A DNA stretch of 64,000 bases from Epiperipatus broadwayi (lineage: Eukaryota; Onychophora; Udeonychophora; Euonychophora; Peripatidae). Location: assembly GCA_028023455.1 (NCBI GenBank), contig JAQFVV010012535.1:1426001-1490000 (forward strand). Direction: 5' to 3'. The notes under the pieces were generated by a model. The model was given only the letters and a program-made list of their open reading frames with translations, was not told the DNA's origin and made no database searches. Shown here one piece after another: positions 13,432-25,700 of this stretch. Position 1 is the stretch's first letter, and each line of letters begins with the position of its first letter. The translations under genes were made by a program, and so were the position numbers.

Positions 13432-16100
13432 TTATTCAAATTTAGGTTTATCTGCTTTTCTAACCAGATATAATGCTTTAATTTTTATTAGATTATACAA
13501 ATGTTCATTATCTAATCTATTATGGGATTTTGATAATGTCGCATCCATTAAACTAAAACCACATTCATAATCAGCGCTAAAAGCTGGAAAAGTTGCATAA
13601 ATATCAAAAGAACCAAAAGTTCTTTATATTCTTGGACTTTTAAAACATATGTAATTAAATCATTAAATGATTCAATTATTCTAATTTTACATTAATTAAA
13701 AATTTCAAATTACCATATTGTTCTAAAATTGTATCTAAGCGTATATGGTTTTATCATTATTATTTATTATATATTCATATTTTACAAATAAACAGCTCTA
13801 TGTTTAAATTATTTTTCATTACAAAAGGACTCCAGATATTTAATTTATACCTTCTTCTGGAAATCTAATATCCAAATATTTACAACTGTAACAGTTCAAT
13901 AAATTATAAGTATTGGCAAAGTATCTATATAATCACTGAAATCTAATTTTCATTGAGGATAAATTATCCCTTTGCAAAGTTTTGTTTAATGCTAATAATT
14001 TTGCAAATACATTTTGAAGAATCATACATGCTACTTGACATTGTGGATTTTTGAGTTTACACAATACTTATTTATTGGTGTGTTGAATTCTTCAACTTGT
14101 TCTGTGCAGTAACTTATTAAAATGTCATAATTTTTTATCAGAATATTTAATATCTAGATATTCATCTTACTTCATTGAGAGGTCTGAATGATATAATGTC
14201 AATTTTTAAAATGTTGTCCATTTTTTTCTTGTAATCAAATTGAATGATACTGATGGGTAAAAGGAATGATCATTAACTTCAGGTGCCTGTTTACAGAAAT
14301 ATGAACTCATGTGTTGAGACTCTCTTAAAATTCTACTTAAATTTTTTTTGAATGAAAATATTGCTTATAAAATCTGTAAATTATTATTAAATATTAACTG
14401 AAAATGAGGTTCGGCAGTAACGTATATTTAAAATTAAAGATGAATTTATTAATTATAAATATGCTTAAAATGAAAGTAAATAATGATCTCATAGAATTGA
14501 TAATAATAATAATATTAATGTGACTATAAATGTGGCGTAAGTTAACAAATAAAATAACTACTAACTTATAAAATGAAAAAACATCTTTTATTTACATCAT
14601 TGATAAGCAATAATAAACAAATGTCATTAATAATTTACACAGCTCTCATTACTTCATAGCATTCAACTCACAATGCTGATACAATATTTTATAAATAAAT
14701 GTTGCTACGTAAAAACCTTTCATAGAATTCAAAATAAAATCTTAAGTAAGTGAAACAAATAAAAGGATACTTAAGTTATATACAGTGATGAGATCCCTTA
14801 GTTTGTTCCCACCAACAGAAACATAAATAACATAATATGTGTTGACTGTCTAATCATTCGTACTCTTGCACATTGTAATATATGTGCTCATAGATATATC
14901 AATAAAAATAATACTATTAAAGTTATTTTATCTGAACAGTAAATATATATTGTCTCTGAAAGTTCTAGAACAAAGAAAAAAAAATTGTAAGGATATGGAT
15001 GGGTAAAAGAAGAGTCCTTTAACTTCAGGCACCTGTTTATATTAGTATGAACTACTAAAATCTGTAAATTATTTATAAATATTAATCGAGAACAAGGTTT
15101 GCAGTAACTCATATTTAAAATTAAAGGGTATTTTATTAACTCCAAATATACTTAAAATGAAAATAAATAATGATCTCAGGGAATTGATAATAATAATAAT
15201 GTGACTATAAATTGATGTGGGATGAGTCAACATATAAAGTAACTACTACAAACTTATAAAAAAGAATAAATACTAAACATTGTATATATTGTCCTTAAAA
15301 ATTTTTCAATATTCTTAATAAATGAAACCTATTTCCATGCATAATCTAATCAAGAGATCTCCCCTGAGAGCCCACAGTGCTGTTGAACTAAATGTGGAAT
15401 ATAGTCTCATAGATTAGCAGCTACCATTTGTTTTTCCTAACATTACAGAGGTAAACATAACCATTTTTGTAAATCAAAGTTATTCTCTCTATAAAACTTT
15501 TTATCCCTATTACAATACAATGACTATCGCATAAGCTTAATAATGTCGATAAATTTTGTCTCACAGCTGGATCCGAATTTTGAACAGTATTTTATAAATA
15601 TTAAATTTTTTTTCTACCAAAATTTCCATACTTTCATGAACTATCAAAAAAAAAGAAAATGTTTGAACCTCATCAATAATCTCCTTTTGTGTGATGAAAT
15701 TTATATATTCGATAAATTTGAACGAATAATTCTTGTTATATGACAATTCAGGAATATTAACATATTTTTCTGCATTATCATGTATAGATTTTACAGAAAG
15801 CATTGACAAATTGCTAGGATAACATTGTCTATTAGAATTTTAATTTCATTCATTTTTTTTATTTTCAGCATTTTCTCATCTCAGGTTATGATCTTGATTT
15901 TTAGTTTAAATTCTCAAAATTCCTCCATTGTTTTTATTTAGGATGACAATAACTGATTTAGTATGAACTTTTTAAATAGCTATTTTCCATTCAATCTATT
16001 TTTTACTGGTAGTAAATTCATCTTTTGAATTTTACTGACAGCAAATTTTACAAATGACGTATCCTGTATTGCTTCTATAACGAAAAATATCCCTAAGTTT
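13432..16100 (-). pseudogene. Decayed hAT-superfamily transposase
   Basis: Two readable islands in the expected order on the minus strand. At 15809-15561 the frame includes SYNKNYSFKFIEYINF and HESMEILVEKK, which aligns with the hAT DESTDIS...K block that holds the first catalytic Asp (here altered to HESME). At about 13615-13432 an uninterrupted ~60-codon stretch reads FSADYECGFSLMDATLSK, then NRLDNEHLYNLIKI, ending at a stop. This is the hAT C-terminal dimerisation region (compare CERGFSLMN...RL...HL..L). Weak remnants lie between them, such as NPQCQVACMILQN near 14000. The gene is interrupted by stops and by a duplicated segment, so it is inactive. Family assignment is good from the C-terminal block; the exact borders are uncertain. 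Confidence 0.65.
14252..15260. repeat. Direct repeats of ~270-320 bp within the hAT remnant
   Basis: Sequence from about 14252 to 14575 is repeated at about 14998 to 15260. Both start GATGGGTAAAA, contain AACTTCAGG, AAAATCTGTAAATTATT and AATTGATAATAATAATAA, and end near AACTTATAAAA. The first contains additional bases. Neither encodes a recognisable product. The repeats could be an inserted element pair or a segmental duplication. Confidence 0.7.
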
Positions 16101-17079
16101 AATACAATAGTTATAATTTTTGATGGTGATGGCATTTCAATTTCAACTGATCAGAGAGACATTCATATTTAAAGTAATTTTTCTTATTTTTAGATTGACT
16201 TGGTGAACGTTTCGATATTTGTAGAGTCTAAAATGGATTTTTTAAAAAAAAATTACAATAATGAAAAAAGTCTCATTGCACTCAAACTGCAGTCCCAGCT
16301 GCATAAAATGTCCTTCCAGCAGTGAAAAGGCAGTGCTCGATATCACTGTTATATAATATCTGAAATGTACAGTATTGGAATCTATTTTTAGTTGTTTTGG
16401 ATAGAATCACAACATTATTAAATTGAAGTTCCCATAGCAATATCCCTGCCCCCACTACATGTACAGATCAATTCTATTTATTAATCCTTTATATCATATT
16501 CATTTGGACTTAACTTTATGTTTAAATGTAAAAACAAATGGATGAATTCTTCAAATATTGGAATGTCTGAGTGTGCAGAAGTCATCAAATAGTGTACAGG
16601 ATTTCAAAATTGCTGCACAATTGCTCAGCTTAGAAGAACATGATGTATGTTGATAGAGAACCAGGAATCTCCTCAGTATCAAGAATTATAAACTGCATAA
16701 TAACCAAAGAAATAATCAAACCTAAAGTTGAGAAAAATATACTACAGCTAATTACATTAATAAGAATGCCATTTTGATTTACATATGTTTAAAACCATCC
16801 ATTAAATCTGTCACATTAAATTATTACACCAAAAAACAATATATTTGAACAAAAATTAGTTCCTATCCCTCGCAACTGCTTTACAAATAGTAAAAGTCAC
16901 TATAGCAATAAAAAATCTAAACAAAATTATTTGAAGCTGTTTGAACTAAGATCAATATGGTATTGTCCTATTTGACAATCATAAAAGATGTGCATTAGTA
17001 AATGCTGACCAAGAAAACTATTTTATATTCAAAGAGAAATCTGCTATCTTATAGGATAAAAATTAAATTTTTGACCCCA
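16101..17079. other. Mostly non-genic stretch
   Basis: Nothing confidently coding. It contains the third dispersed copy of the 121-bp repeat near 16690. The right part may hold badly decayed sequence upstream of the Ty3/gypsy RT. Confidence 0.4.
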
Positions 17080-18060
17080 GAGAAAAGTCTGAAAGCGCCA
17101 CATTAGGTGTAGTTGTTATCAAATCAAATGGAAAGATTCATGTGCGTGAAACCTATTAGATAATAAATAACAGAAACATAAGAACATATGCATACTTGAA
17201 AATCAATATAAAGTAATACTATTAAATTGTTGCAATCAGTTTTTAATCAGATACTGGGAAATTCTGAATGAACATTGTTATACTGACATAATATATATAT
17301 ATATATATACTATATCACTTAAAATTTCCATTGCTGCAAACATCTTCCAAGCAAAAATTAATTCATTTTTATATGGTAGTGAAATATTCTATATTTTGAT
17401 AGTAGAAAATTCATAAACACAACTGAAATAATAATTACTGAGGATTTCAAGAGGTACTAGGTTTAAATTGTTTTCATGAGATCAATTTTCTAGGCTATAT
17501 AATTTCTGAAAAAAAATAACCATTTCCAGAGAAGATCCAGTAAAAGAATCTCCTACTAACATGAAGCAATTACAAGCTTTTTTATCTTTGATAAATGTCT
17601 TTTTAAAGAAACGAATTCATGCAGCATGCCTCATATAACTTAATATGAAAGGATCAAAAATAGAGTTGGGGAGCAGTACTGCAAAATGCTCATCAAAACT
17701 CTGAGCTAATGACATATTATAATAATGACCTTGAAGTAATATCAGTGATGAATGCATCAGAACATGGAGTGCACACTCAGTGGTTGATATGAAAAAAATA
17801 ATATCATAAATCCTCTCAAATACTGAAAGAAACTTTAGCAGAAAACTATTGAAAAAAATTCACTAGTTTTTATATGGATGACCATTCAGTCAACACAAGC
17901 ATATTATCCAAATTTACACACCTTGTAAAACATCGAACATTCATATACTATACAAAAGAGACAATTCCTCATGTCAATTCTCTATCAAAATATTTGACAC
18001 TGGTAATTTATCAAATAGAGATGTTTGTTATATTGATTTAACAGTATTGTCTTCCTAACA
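17080..18060 (+). pseudogene. Ty3/gypsy-type RT-RNase H remnant
   Basis: The plus strand reads, with many stops, as the RT and RNase H part of a Ty3/gypsy Pol. Near 17120 is VVVIKSNGKI (RT block with the conserved K-SNGK-R). At 17472 onward, in one frame, is FHEINFLGYIISEKK, followed by TNMKQLQAFLSLIN, the connector typical of Ty3/gypsy. Near 17740 is ISVMNASEHG, matching the RNase H start (LASDASEYG) with the Asp replaced. Further on, a degenerate YKRDNSSCQFSI stretch follows the TDHKPL-like area. No protease, integrase or LTR was found adjacent. The sequence is old and inactive. Confidence 0.6.
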
Positions 18061-19189
18061 TTCATCAGGCAAGATCTAAGATATCGATTGTTTCTGAAAT
18101 AAATTAGTCAAAACTGATCTATTGGCAATTCCAATAATATCCCACTTTTATTTTAGCAAAAATGTGAAATACTCTCAATAACAAGATTTCACTTTTATGA
18201 ATATGTTAACAAGAGAGTCATTGAAGATCAAGAGTAAATAATTTCATCTATATCTGGACTAAAAAAGACTCAATATATCAATCTCTTTGAAGATAGAATA
18301 TACAAATTTTGATTACAAACATTCCTAACAACTTCTAATTTTATTTTGAAAAAAATCCAAAGTACTATCAGAAATAAGAAAATATAATCTTATAAAATTT
18401 TCAAGAAATTTCTGGAAATAACTGATGTCATCTAATAATTGTCTGTATTTAAGGTACCTAAAACTTACATAGCAAGACACAATCAATGTCAACAAAAACC
18501 AATGATCAGAGGAGCATTTCCTATAGTTCATATATAACATACACATATTTCCATATTAAGCAGAGTATGAACTATTAACAATCACACTGAGTCAAAAAAG
18601 ACTATACTCATGAATGCATGACATAGTATTGAATTCATACCTGCAAGTCTCATACAATTCCTTGCAAACTAAAGCATAATCTATTTATATATATATTACA
18701 TTACCACTCTGAGTTGAGTGCTGGAATAGCTGTACAGGAATTCAAATAATACACAAGACAAATGCATTAAATGTCTGTAATGATTTCTGCTGTGCATCAG
18801 CAATTCATCAATTCTACTAAAATGACTGATCTGTGAATCTAGAAATATTTAAGAACATATCTTCCATTCTGGCTATCATTAAAATCAAATCTTCCTGGGA
18901 TTTACCATAAAAGAGTTTGAATGTAGGACAATTTAAAATTAAGATATGAAAGGAAAATTCAGCCCAATAGGCAACCTGATAGCAGTGATGATCATGAAAA
19001 ATGGACAAGAAAGCTAAAATCATATGATCACACAATGAAATATAATCCAGCATCTTAGTAAGAGGAAGATATGTTCATCTAACCATTAAAATAGATATTC
19101 AACTATTAGTAATTGTCAGACAAGCATGATTTTGATTAATAAAATTATAGAATTAAGCTACATCAGGCTAATATATATGATTAAATAAT
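18061..19189. other. No recognised gene
   Basis: The stretch may include a decayed continuation of the Ty3/gypsy Pol, but no zinc-binding HHCC or DDE motif could be read. An AT microsatellite lies near 18680. Confidence 0.35.
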
Positions 19190-20450
19190 TATAATTAACG
19201 TATATATCTCTATTCGGGACTTACATTGCATAAAAGTATATATATATAAAAAACGATCACTGGAGTCAGCACCTTCCAGAATGAGTGTAAGCTACTTTTC
19301 GAAAGTATAAAAACGATTTTAGAAGCAATATTGATTATATTGACTATTATAATGATTCTTGTTCAGCTTACAAACTGATATTGTAACCATTAATTTAAAG
19401 AGACTTTCCTCCTGTAATGGAGTGACAACAGTTGAAAATGATGATTGTATGCATTTATATTTATGTACCTTATAAAATCTTATGTAGATTGATTAGACGT
19501 TTGCTTACCGTACAAATATCCTTTATTTAATCGTATTTTCATTTGTTTTAATAAAAACAAATTTTGATCATTGATTTCTGAGAACATAAAGCAAAATAAT
19601 TAAAAGATAGATAAGTGAAATTATAATGATTACCAAAATTTTTCGGATACATCATTTAACGTAATTAATAAGGTAATAAGGCATGTAAACGTATGTTCAC
19701 AGGAATTAGAATTCGTCTAAAAAAGATGTTCCGCATGCAATCAGTAAAAGTAAAGCGTTAAGAGAACAACGACAAACTATGGAATGATGATAAGTCAGTA
19801 GGAAATAATTTGACTGTCCGGTTTTTTAAAAAAATTTTTTTTTTCCTTTGTTGCATGGTTCAAAACAATATTTAGTAATAAAATGAAATCAAAGCATTGA
19901 CTATTTAGTCATATTACAACAATACGATAACTGTAATTTTAAAAAAATTATAAACATATTAATACTATTGTCTTTACTTATATTTTATTTTATGAAATTG
20001 TAAAAATTTGTTAGTTATTTCAAACTTTAAGGAAATTTAAATTGATTCCTTAATTATAAGAAACGCTAATTTTAACGATAGTGACGTAACTGCTGTTGTA
20101 GTGATTTCTTTCTTCGTATTTTATTGTGTTTTGCTAGTTATTATTGTGTTTTATAGTTTTATTTTAGAAATAATTGTATATAAATATTTTTAGAATTTGT
20201 GGGTGAGTATACTTCTAATTGCTAGCTTTATTTTTTGCTGATAAATTCATTCGATACATTTTATTCATTGTTAACGGTTTTTTATGTTTAATTTAAATTA
20301 TATCCAAATAAATAAAATAATTGATTTCTTTTACGTCTTTTACATAAAATTATTATGGATTCAAATGAATTAGATTTGTTAGCTACGATTTTCTAAATAG
20401 CAAGTTTATCACTTGAAACTATAAGCCAAAATGCTAATCTTACGTTAACT
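19190..20450 (+). promoter_or_regulatory. CpG-enriched pocket, candidate promoter and 5' exon
   Basis: By manual count this interval holds about 25 CpGs in 1.26 kb, against only a few per kb in adjacent sequence, and no repeat family was recognised in it. It includes a bZIP/CRE-like site TGACGTAA at 20082-20089 and a strong splice donor GG|GTGAGT with the cut after 20202. In genomes with CpG methylation such pockets often mark unmethylated promoters. A non-coding first exon of the plus-strand gene at 40.8 kb is one possibility. This is inference; no TATA box or start site is proven. Confidence 0.3.
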
Positions 20451-21099
20451 TTGTTGGAGATAGGCTTTATTTATTCATACTCCCTTTTCCTCAATAAATT
20501 ATTTTATGATTTCATTTTTTCTTATAAATTTGAACTTTTTATAGTTCATTTTAATTAAAAATATTTTCATAAATTGAATAAATTTCAGATAGCTTTTATT
20601 ACCTTTAATCAAAAATTATATGTAGAATTTACAACTGGATGATTTTTTTTTTATTGAACTTGAAAAAAAAAATATATTGTCAATTTGTATAATTCTATTG
20701 TGAAACTATTTCATTTTTATAAAAAAGATAAATTGTCTACTGAAAATTTATTTTTTTATAATGAAAGAAAAAAAATTAATTACAATTAATTGTCTTTTTT
20801 TAATAACATGACTAATATAGAATAAAAGTCTGTGCGGATTCTGTATTTAAGCAAAATTCAAATCATGTTGATTTTTAAATTTTATTAACTATCAATAACA
20901 AACGTTATGCGTATAATTTTTTTTTAGTATCACCTGTCTGAGGTGCAAGAGATTGGGATTACATTTTTTTAAAAATATATATAGATAATAACCCACAAAA
21001 GAATTACATTCAAGCAAGCAAGAACCGAATATTACTTAAAGCATGAAAGAAATTGCCAATAAATACTTGTTTATATGAGGGGCACTTAGGGGGGGGGGT

Positions 21100-21540
21100 G
21101 TGTTAAGAAAGAATAAGTTGGTATTAGATCTATTAAAGAATAGCAGTAAACAATCATTGATTAGTCAAATTATTTTCATTTTTACGGGATTTAATAGATT
21201 TTTGGACTTACTTTGGTGTGGGAGTGATTTAATGTCGAATTTGACTATGTTAGAAGATATAAGAAAGGAAGTCATTTTTACTTCTTAAAAAATATATATA
21301 TATATATTTTCTGATAAAGAACTGGCAATAGAGGAAATATGATAATGCTAAGAGAGATTATTGTAAAAGAGAATAGTATAGATATTTTGTTCATTTTTTA
21401 ACGAATTATATATTAAACTTTTAAGTGATTTTTTTAAACAAAATATTAGAGTTTTGGAAGTTACATTAAAATTAGAGAGGTTCTCTGAATAAAACAAAAG
21501 AAAAAGATTTTTTAAAAATAAATATAGAGGACCATGAATT
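21100..21540 (+). pseudogene. Possible LINE endonuclease scrap
   Basis: A short open stretch (21100-21288) contains RFLDLLWCGSDLMSN, which resembles the FLDLVF...DLVSN segment near the end of APE-type LINE endonucleases. It is followed in decayed form by a DWKYGNYDNAKRDY-like linker. The SDH motif expected between them is not preserved. A run of ten Gs lies just upstream at about 21090. This is a weak family match only. Confidence 0.3.
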
Positions 21541-22817
21541 GAATTAGAAATGAAACAAGTTAATAAATGAATAGATATTGAATAAAACCCTCTTTGACCC
21601 TATCTGACCTAACTTGAACGAAAAATTATTTTTTATAGTTTTCAAATAGATTATATGAATATCGTTTACTAAAAAAAAAGGTGTATGGCAAATAAAACTC
21701 GAAAATGTGCATAACAATTGATAGTCTTTATTTGGAAACTGTTTTATCACTTAGGTACACTCAAGACAAGAAAAAGTTGAAGATTGATTACTTTTTTATA
21801 ATTTTAGAAAAAAAGAAATATTAATAGGATATAAGAAAAGAGAGCAATAATTACCAGAATTCAAGATCAAAGCAGAAAAAAAAATTGTTATAAGTTTTTT
21901 TGTAAGTTGCAGGATATTGTTATTTTTAATTAGAAGTGGCAAGAAATTGATTCTAAAATGATAAGAACTAAAAAATATAACTATCAATCATTCATTTGCA
22001 TTTGTTGTAATTATCAATTTATGTGTCATTAATTGTTAAATTTATGATCATTAACAATGAGATTTATAATTATTCCAATCAGCAAATAGATTAATTCTTG
22101 ACTATATTAGGTCTTTCAATATTAGCTCTGTAGACATAAATTGTATATGTGATAAAATATTAAATTTTATTTTTGATACAGATAAACACTGTGATGCAGA
22201 TAGTTTGAATCTATTGATTGCTATTTCAAGACATTGCTGCCAAAGTAATATTTTAGAATTGCTGAATCTAGAAAAAAATAATTTTTGAATCTGCATGGAA
22301 TCCATTTCATCCCATAATTTTTTTGTTCATCCAACAGATGTCAATTTATAATGAGAGTTATTGATAAATCTGATTTACTTAATAGTTTCTAAACATCTTT
22401 CTGATGAAGTGGAAGAATATTTGATAAGGTAGATAGCAAGCTGAATTTTATTTGATTCTGTTTCTAAAAGGTTGATATAAGAACCTTTTTTTCCCATACA
22501 AACTGGTACTTGGTATTTAGCAGTACAATTTGTTAATGAAACTATCTTAAAATTATATTTTACTTCATACAGCTAATGTCATAAATATAAATTTTCACTT
22601 ATATAGTTTTTAATAATATCCACATTTTTCATTTTTATCATATACAATATTGTCTTTTTTTTAAAATTAAAATAACTATATATCTTTCATGTCTTTTAAA
22701 TATCTACAAATCATTGAAATTTTATTGTTTCTGCTTTCCAAGTTCATATCCTGGGTTCGAAATTTAATTAAAGTACAGATTTCAAGTTCTAATTAGAATT
22801 AATCCACCCAGCTAATT

Positions 22818-23457
22818 GTCATATCTCACCTTGCTTTTAGAAGTGAACTAGTCCAGATCCTGTCTTTATCTGATCGCATTGAGCACTCATTGCCGCTAAC
22901 CAATGTGTAGACATGAGGATAATAAATGTGTAAACATATGGCCAAGGCATAAACATAAGGGCCTATGTGTAAACATGTGGACAAATATCAAACATTGGTT
23001 AGTACAGACCAATAGGCAATAATGCTCTTTGAATCTGACTGCTGTCAATAAAGCTGAGGATCTGACAATAAATAGTCAGCTTTTTTGGAAGCAAGGTAGA
23101 GAATGTCTGTCTAACCTAGATAACAGAACATATTCCTAATTGAAACCACTGCTAACAGTGAGTGTTTCTATTACAATCATTACGTTATAAGTCTATGCAG
23201 TGAGGCAAATCCACGATAGGATAGAAGATGCAAAGATTAGAGCCGACTCAAGGCAAGCTGTCTAGTATAGCCAGAAAAGTCATTGGGAAAACTCATGAGG
23301 CAAGCTGAGTCCAGTCATTCAGGCACTACCTGCCCAGCATTAATGAGGTGTATATTATGTAAATATATTTGATACTAATAAATCATATTAAGTGAACTTC
23401 AAGTATTCATATTTTTTATTACTGTTGGTTGGAGTCTGCAATACAGACCATACACTA
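22818..23457 (+). mobile_element. Solo LTR related to the 59/62-kb provirus LTRs
   Basis: It starts TGTCATATCTCA and then follows the minus-strand LTRs at 59357-59987 and 61754-62352 through GAACTAGTCCAGAT, TGAGCACTCAT, AGACCAATAGGCAATAATG and CAATAAATAGTCAG (the TATA region). It is longer in places and diverged. No matching internal region flanks it on either side, so it is read as a solo LTR, the usual product of LTR-LTR recombination. The right end near 23457 is set by the ...CATACACTACA terminus and is approximate. No target site duplication was confirmed. Confidence 0.5.
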
Positions 23458-23647
23458 CATAACTATCCAATATTAGTGAGTAAATAGGTATTTAGCTTAA
23501 TCTTGGCTAGAAGATGAAAAACATGGATAGAAAAATGCTTAAATCCTTACCATTCAGCAAGTAGTATGCCTGGATTATTTAAAAACTATTTTATCTTTTG
23601 TGGTTATTAACTTAAATCTGTTGCAATCTTCACATTGCAAACTTAAA

Positions 23648-23765
23648 AGCGTTGTTAGCTGAGAGGTCATCGCACCTGCCTTGCAAGCAAGTAGTTGGTT
23701 GCAGACGGGTGTGGGTTCGCGTCCCGGCCGATGCTATGACATATGAAAAAAAATAAAAAAATTTT
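23648..23765 (+). ncRNA. tRNA-derived SINE head with A-rich tail
   Basis: A tRNA-like block begins at 23648 or 23649. An acceptor-like 5' strand (GCGTTG) pairs with CCGATGC near 23728-23734. There is an A-box-like TTAGCTGAGAGG, an anticodon arm with loop CTTGCAA (anticodon TGC, as in tRNA-Ala), and a B-box GGTTCGCGTCC at 23714-23724 with a mostly paired T stem. The variable region is about 19 nt, too long for a normal tRNA-Ala, and an A-rich tail (AAAAAAAATAAAAAAA) follows from about 23744. This suggests a short tRNA-derived SINE or tRNA pseudogene rather than a working tRNA. The RNA polymerase III promoter boxes look intact. Confidence 0.6.
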
Positions 23766-24399
23766 CACCCCATTCAACATTCTCTACTACCATTTATCAT
23801 TTTGTTATATTTTGTTGAAAGATATGGGTTTTTTTTGTTGTCTGCAAACTGATTTTAAAATATGCCCCCTCTCTCTTTTCCCACTTAATATTATCTGGTT
23901 CTAAAATCTCATTTTCCTACATTCTATAAAAAGATAAAAAAAGTGTTTTAAGCTGATTTAGAGATATGTCCATCTCTTGATCATTAAATTTTCATTTGCT
24001 ATTTTCCATAGAAAGATTTTTTTTAAAAAAAAGTGTTTTTTTTTAAAGCTAAGAAAAAACTAAAACTGATTATAATAATTCAATCAATTTGGATTTTAAA
24101 TAATTCATATATAGTATTGATATTAATTTGGTTTATCAGTTTATAAATATTTACTTAAATGTGTTTTCTTGTGTTTTATTTTTAAATGTATGTGCATATT
24201 AGTTTATTTAATGTACTGTATTTTTTACTGTACTGCATTTAATCTTGAATGTGTATAATCTTTGATATACATCCAACTTTATGTATATATTGAAAAAGCA
24301 CTTAAGTTTTACTCCCCATTTTAGATATATATGATTCTGTATAGGAATATATGAGGATTTAAACCCTGGGACTTAAGTTTTACTCCCCATTTTAGATAT

Positions 24400-25660
24400 A
24401 AACCACTAAACATCACATGATCACTGTCTCATACTAGCACATAATTGTTATTAAACAATTCAAAACAAAGCAAAACTCTCCATATAGTAGTGCCATCTTG
24501 TGCTAACAAGAGCAATCAATGGTGCAAGAACAATTAAAATCTCTATCTAGTGCCTACTCATCCAATAACCTCAGACTAGTTTCTGGCTTGTGGCCTTCAT
24601 CAGTGAGGAGCCTTGGATCTGAGAGCACTGCACCTAGATCTTAAGATCTAATGCAACCCTCCAGCACCCACCTTTTAATTCTATTTAACTACAAAACTAT
24701 GAGAATGAAATTGAAAACAATTAAATATTTTCAATCCAAGCTCAATAGCTTATATAGTCATATGGGTCTGAACTCAATTCAGCACCCATACATTTTGGTG
24801 TCTGGCTCTTTTACAACCATAGCCACCACTATCCTATTAGGCAGGATTGGTGTTAAACCACTAAACATCACATGATCACTATCTCATACTAGCACATAAT
24901 TGTTATTAAACAATTCAAAACAAAGCAAAACTCTCCATATAGTTGTGCCATCTTGTGCTAACAAGAGCAAACAATGGATGCCAGAAGGCTTGTGCATAAA
25001 ATCCCTATCTAGTGCCTACTCATCCAATATCCCCAGACTAGTTTCTGGCTTGTGACCTTCATCATTGAGGAGCCTTGGATCTGAGATCACTGCACCTAGA
25101 TCTTAGGATCTAATGCAACCCTCCAGCACCCACTTTTTAACTATTTAACTACAAAACTATGAGAATGAAATTGAAAACACAATTAATATTTTCAATCCAA
25201 GCTCAATAGCTTATATAGTCATATGGGTCTGAACTCAATTCAGCACCCATACATTTTGGTGTCTTTGGCTCTTTTACAACCATAGCCACCACTATCCTAT
25301 TAGGCAGGATTGGTGTTAAACCACTAAACATCACATATGACTATATAATTTATTGATCTTGGATTGAAAATATTAATTGTGTTTTCAATTTCATTCTCAT
25401 AGTTTTGTAGTTAAATAGAGTTAAAAGGTGGCTGCTGGAGGTTTGCATTAGATCCTAAGATCTAGGTACAGTGCTCTCAGATCCAAGGCTCCTCACTGAT
25501 GAAGGCCACAAGCCAGAAACTAGTCTGGGGATATTGGATGAGTAGGCACTAGATAGGGATTTTATGCACAAATCTTCTGGCATCCATTGATTGCTCTTGT
25601 TAGTACAAGATGGCACTACTATATGGAGAGTTTTGCTTTGTTTTGAATCATTTTAGATAT
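24400..25660. repeat. 455-bp tandem units plus an inverted copy (foldback)
   Basis: Unit 1 starts at 24400 (AAACCACTAAACATCACA), unit 2 at 24855, and a third start appears at 25318 but stops after ~20 bp. From about 25340 to 25650 the sequence is the reverse complement of the middle of the unit, including TTGGATTGAAAATATTAATT and GATCCAAGGCTCCTCACTGA. Units 2 and the inverted part could form a hairpin with ~310-bp arms. The flanking word GATTCTGTATAGGAATATATG occurs on both sides (near 24330 and 25663). No coding sequence was recognised. Confidence 0.8.
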
Positions 25661-25700
25661 ATATGATTCTGTATAGGAATATATGAGGATTTAAACCCTG

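Noticed and set aside
18817-19053. 78-codon minus-strand frame
   Set aside because: No family signature; probably chance in sequence near the decayed Ty3/gypsy remnant.
16840-23457. One Ty3/gypsy element joining the 17-kb RT remnant to the LTR at 22.8 kb
   Set aside because: No integrase, no polypurine tract next to the LTR and no 5' LTR were found, and a CpG-rich unique pocket lies between them.
24400-25660. CRISPR-like or satellite array
   Set aside because: Units are ~455 bp, few in number and partly inverted; no short repeat-spacer pattern exists anywhere in the window.
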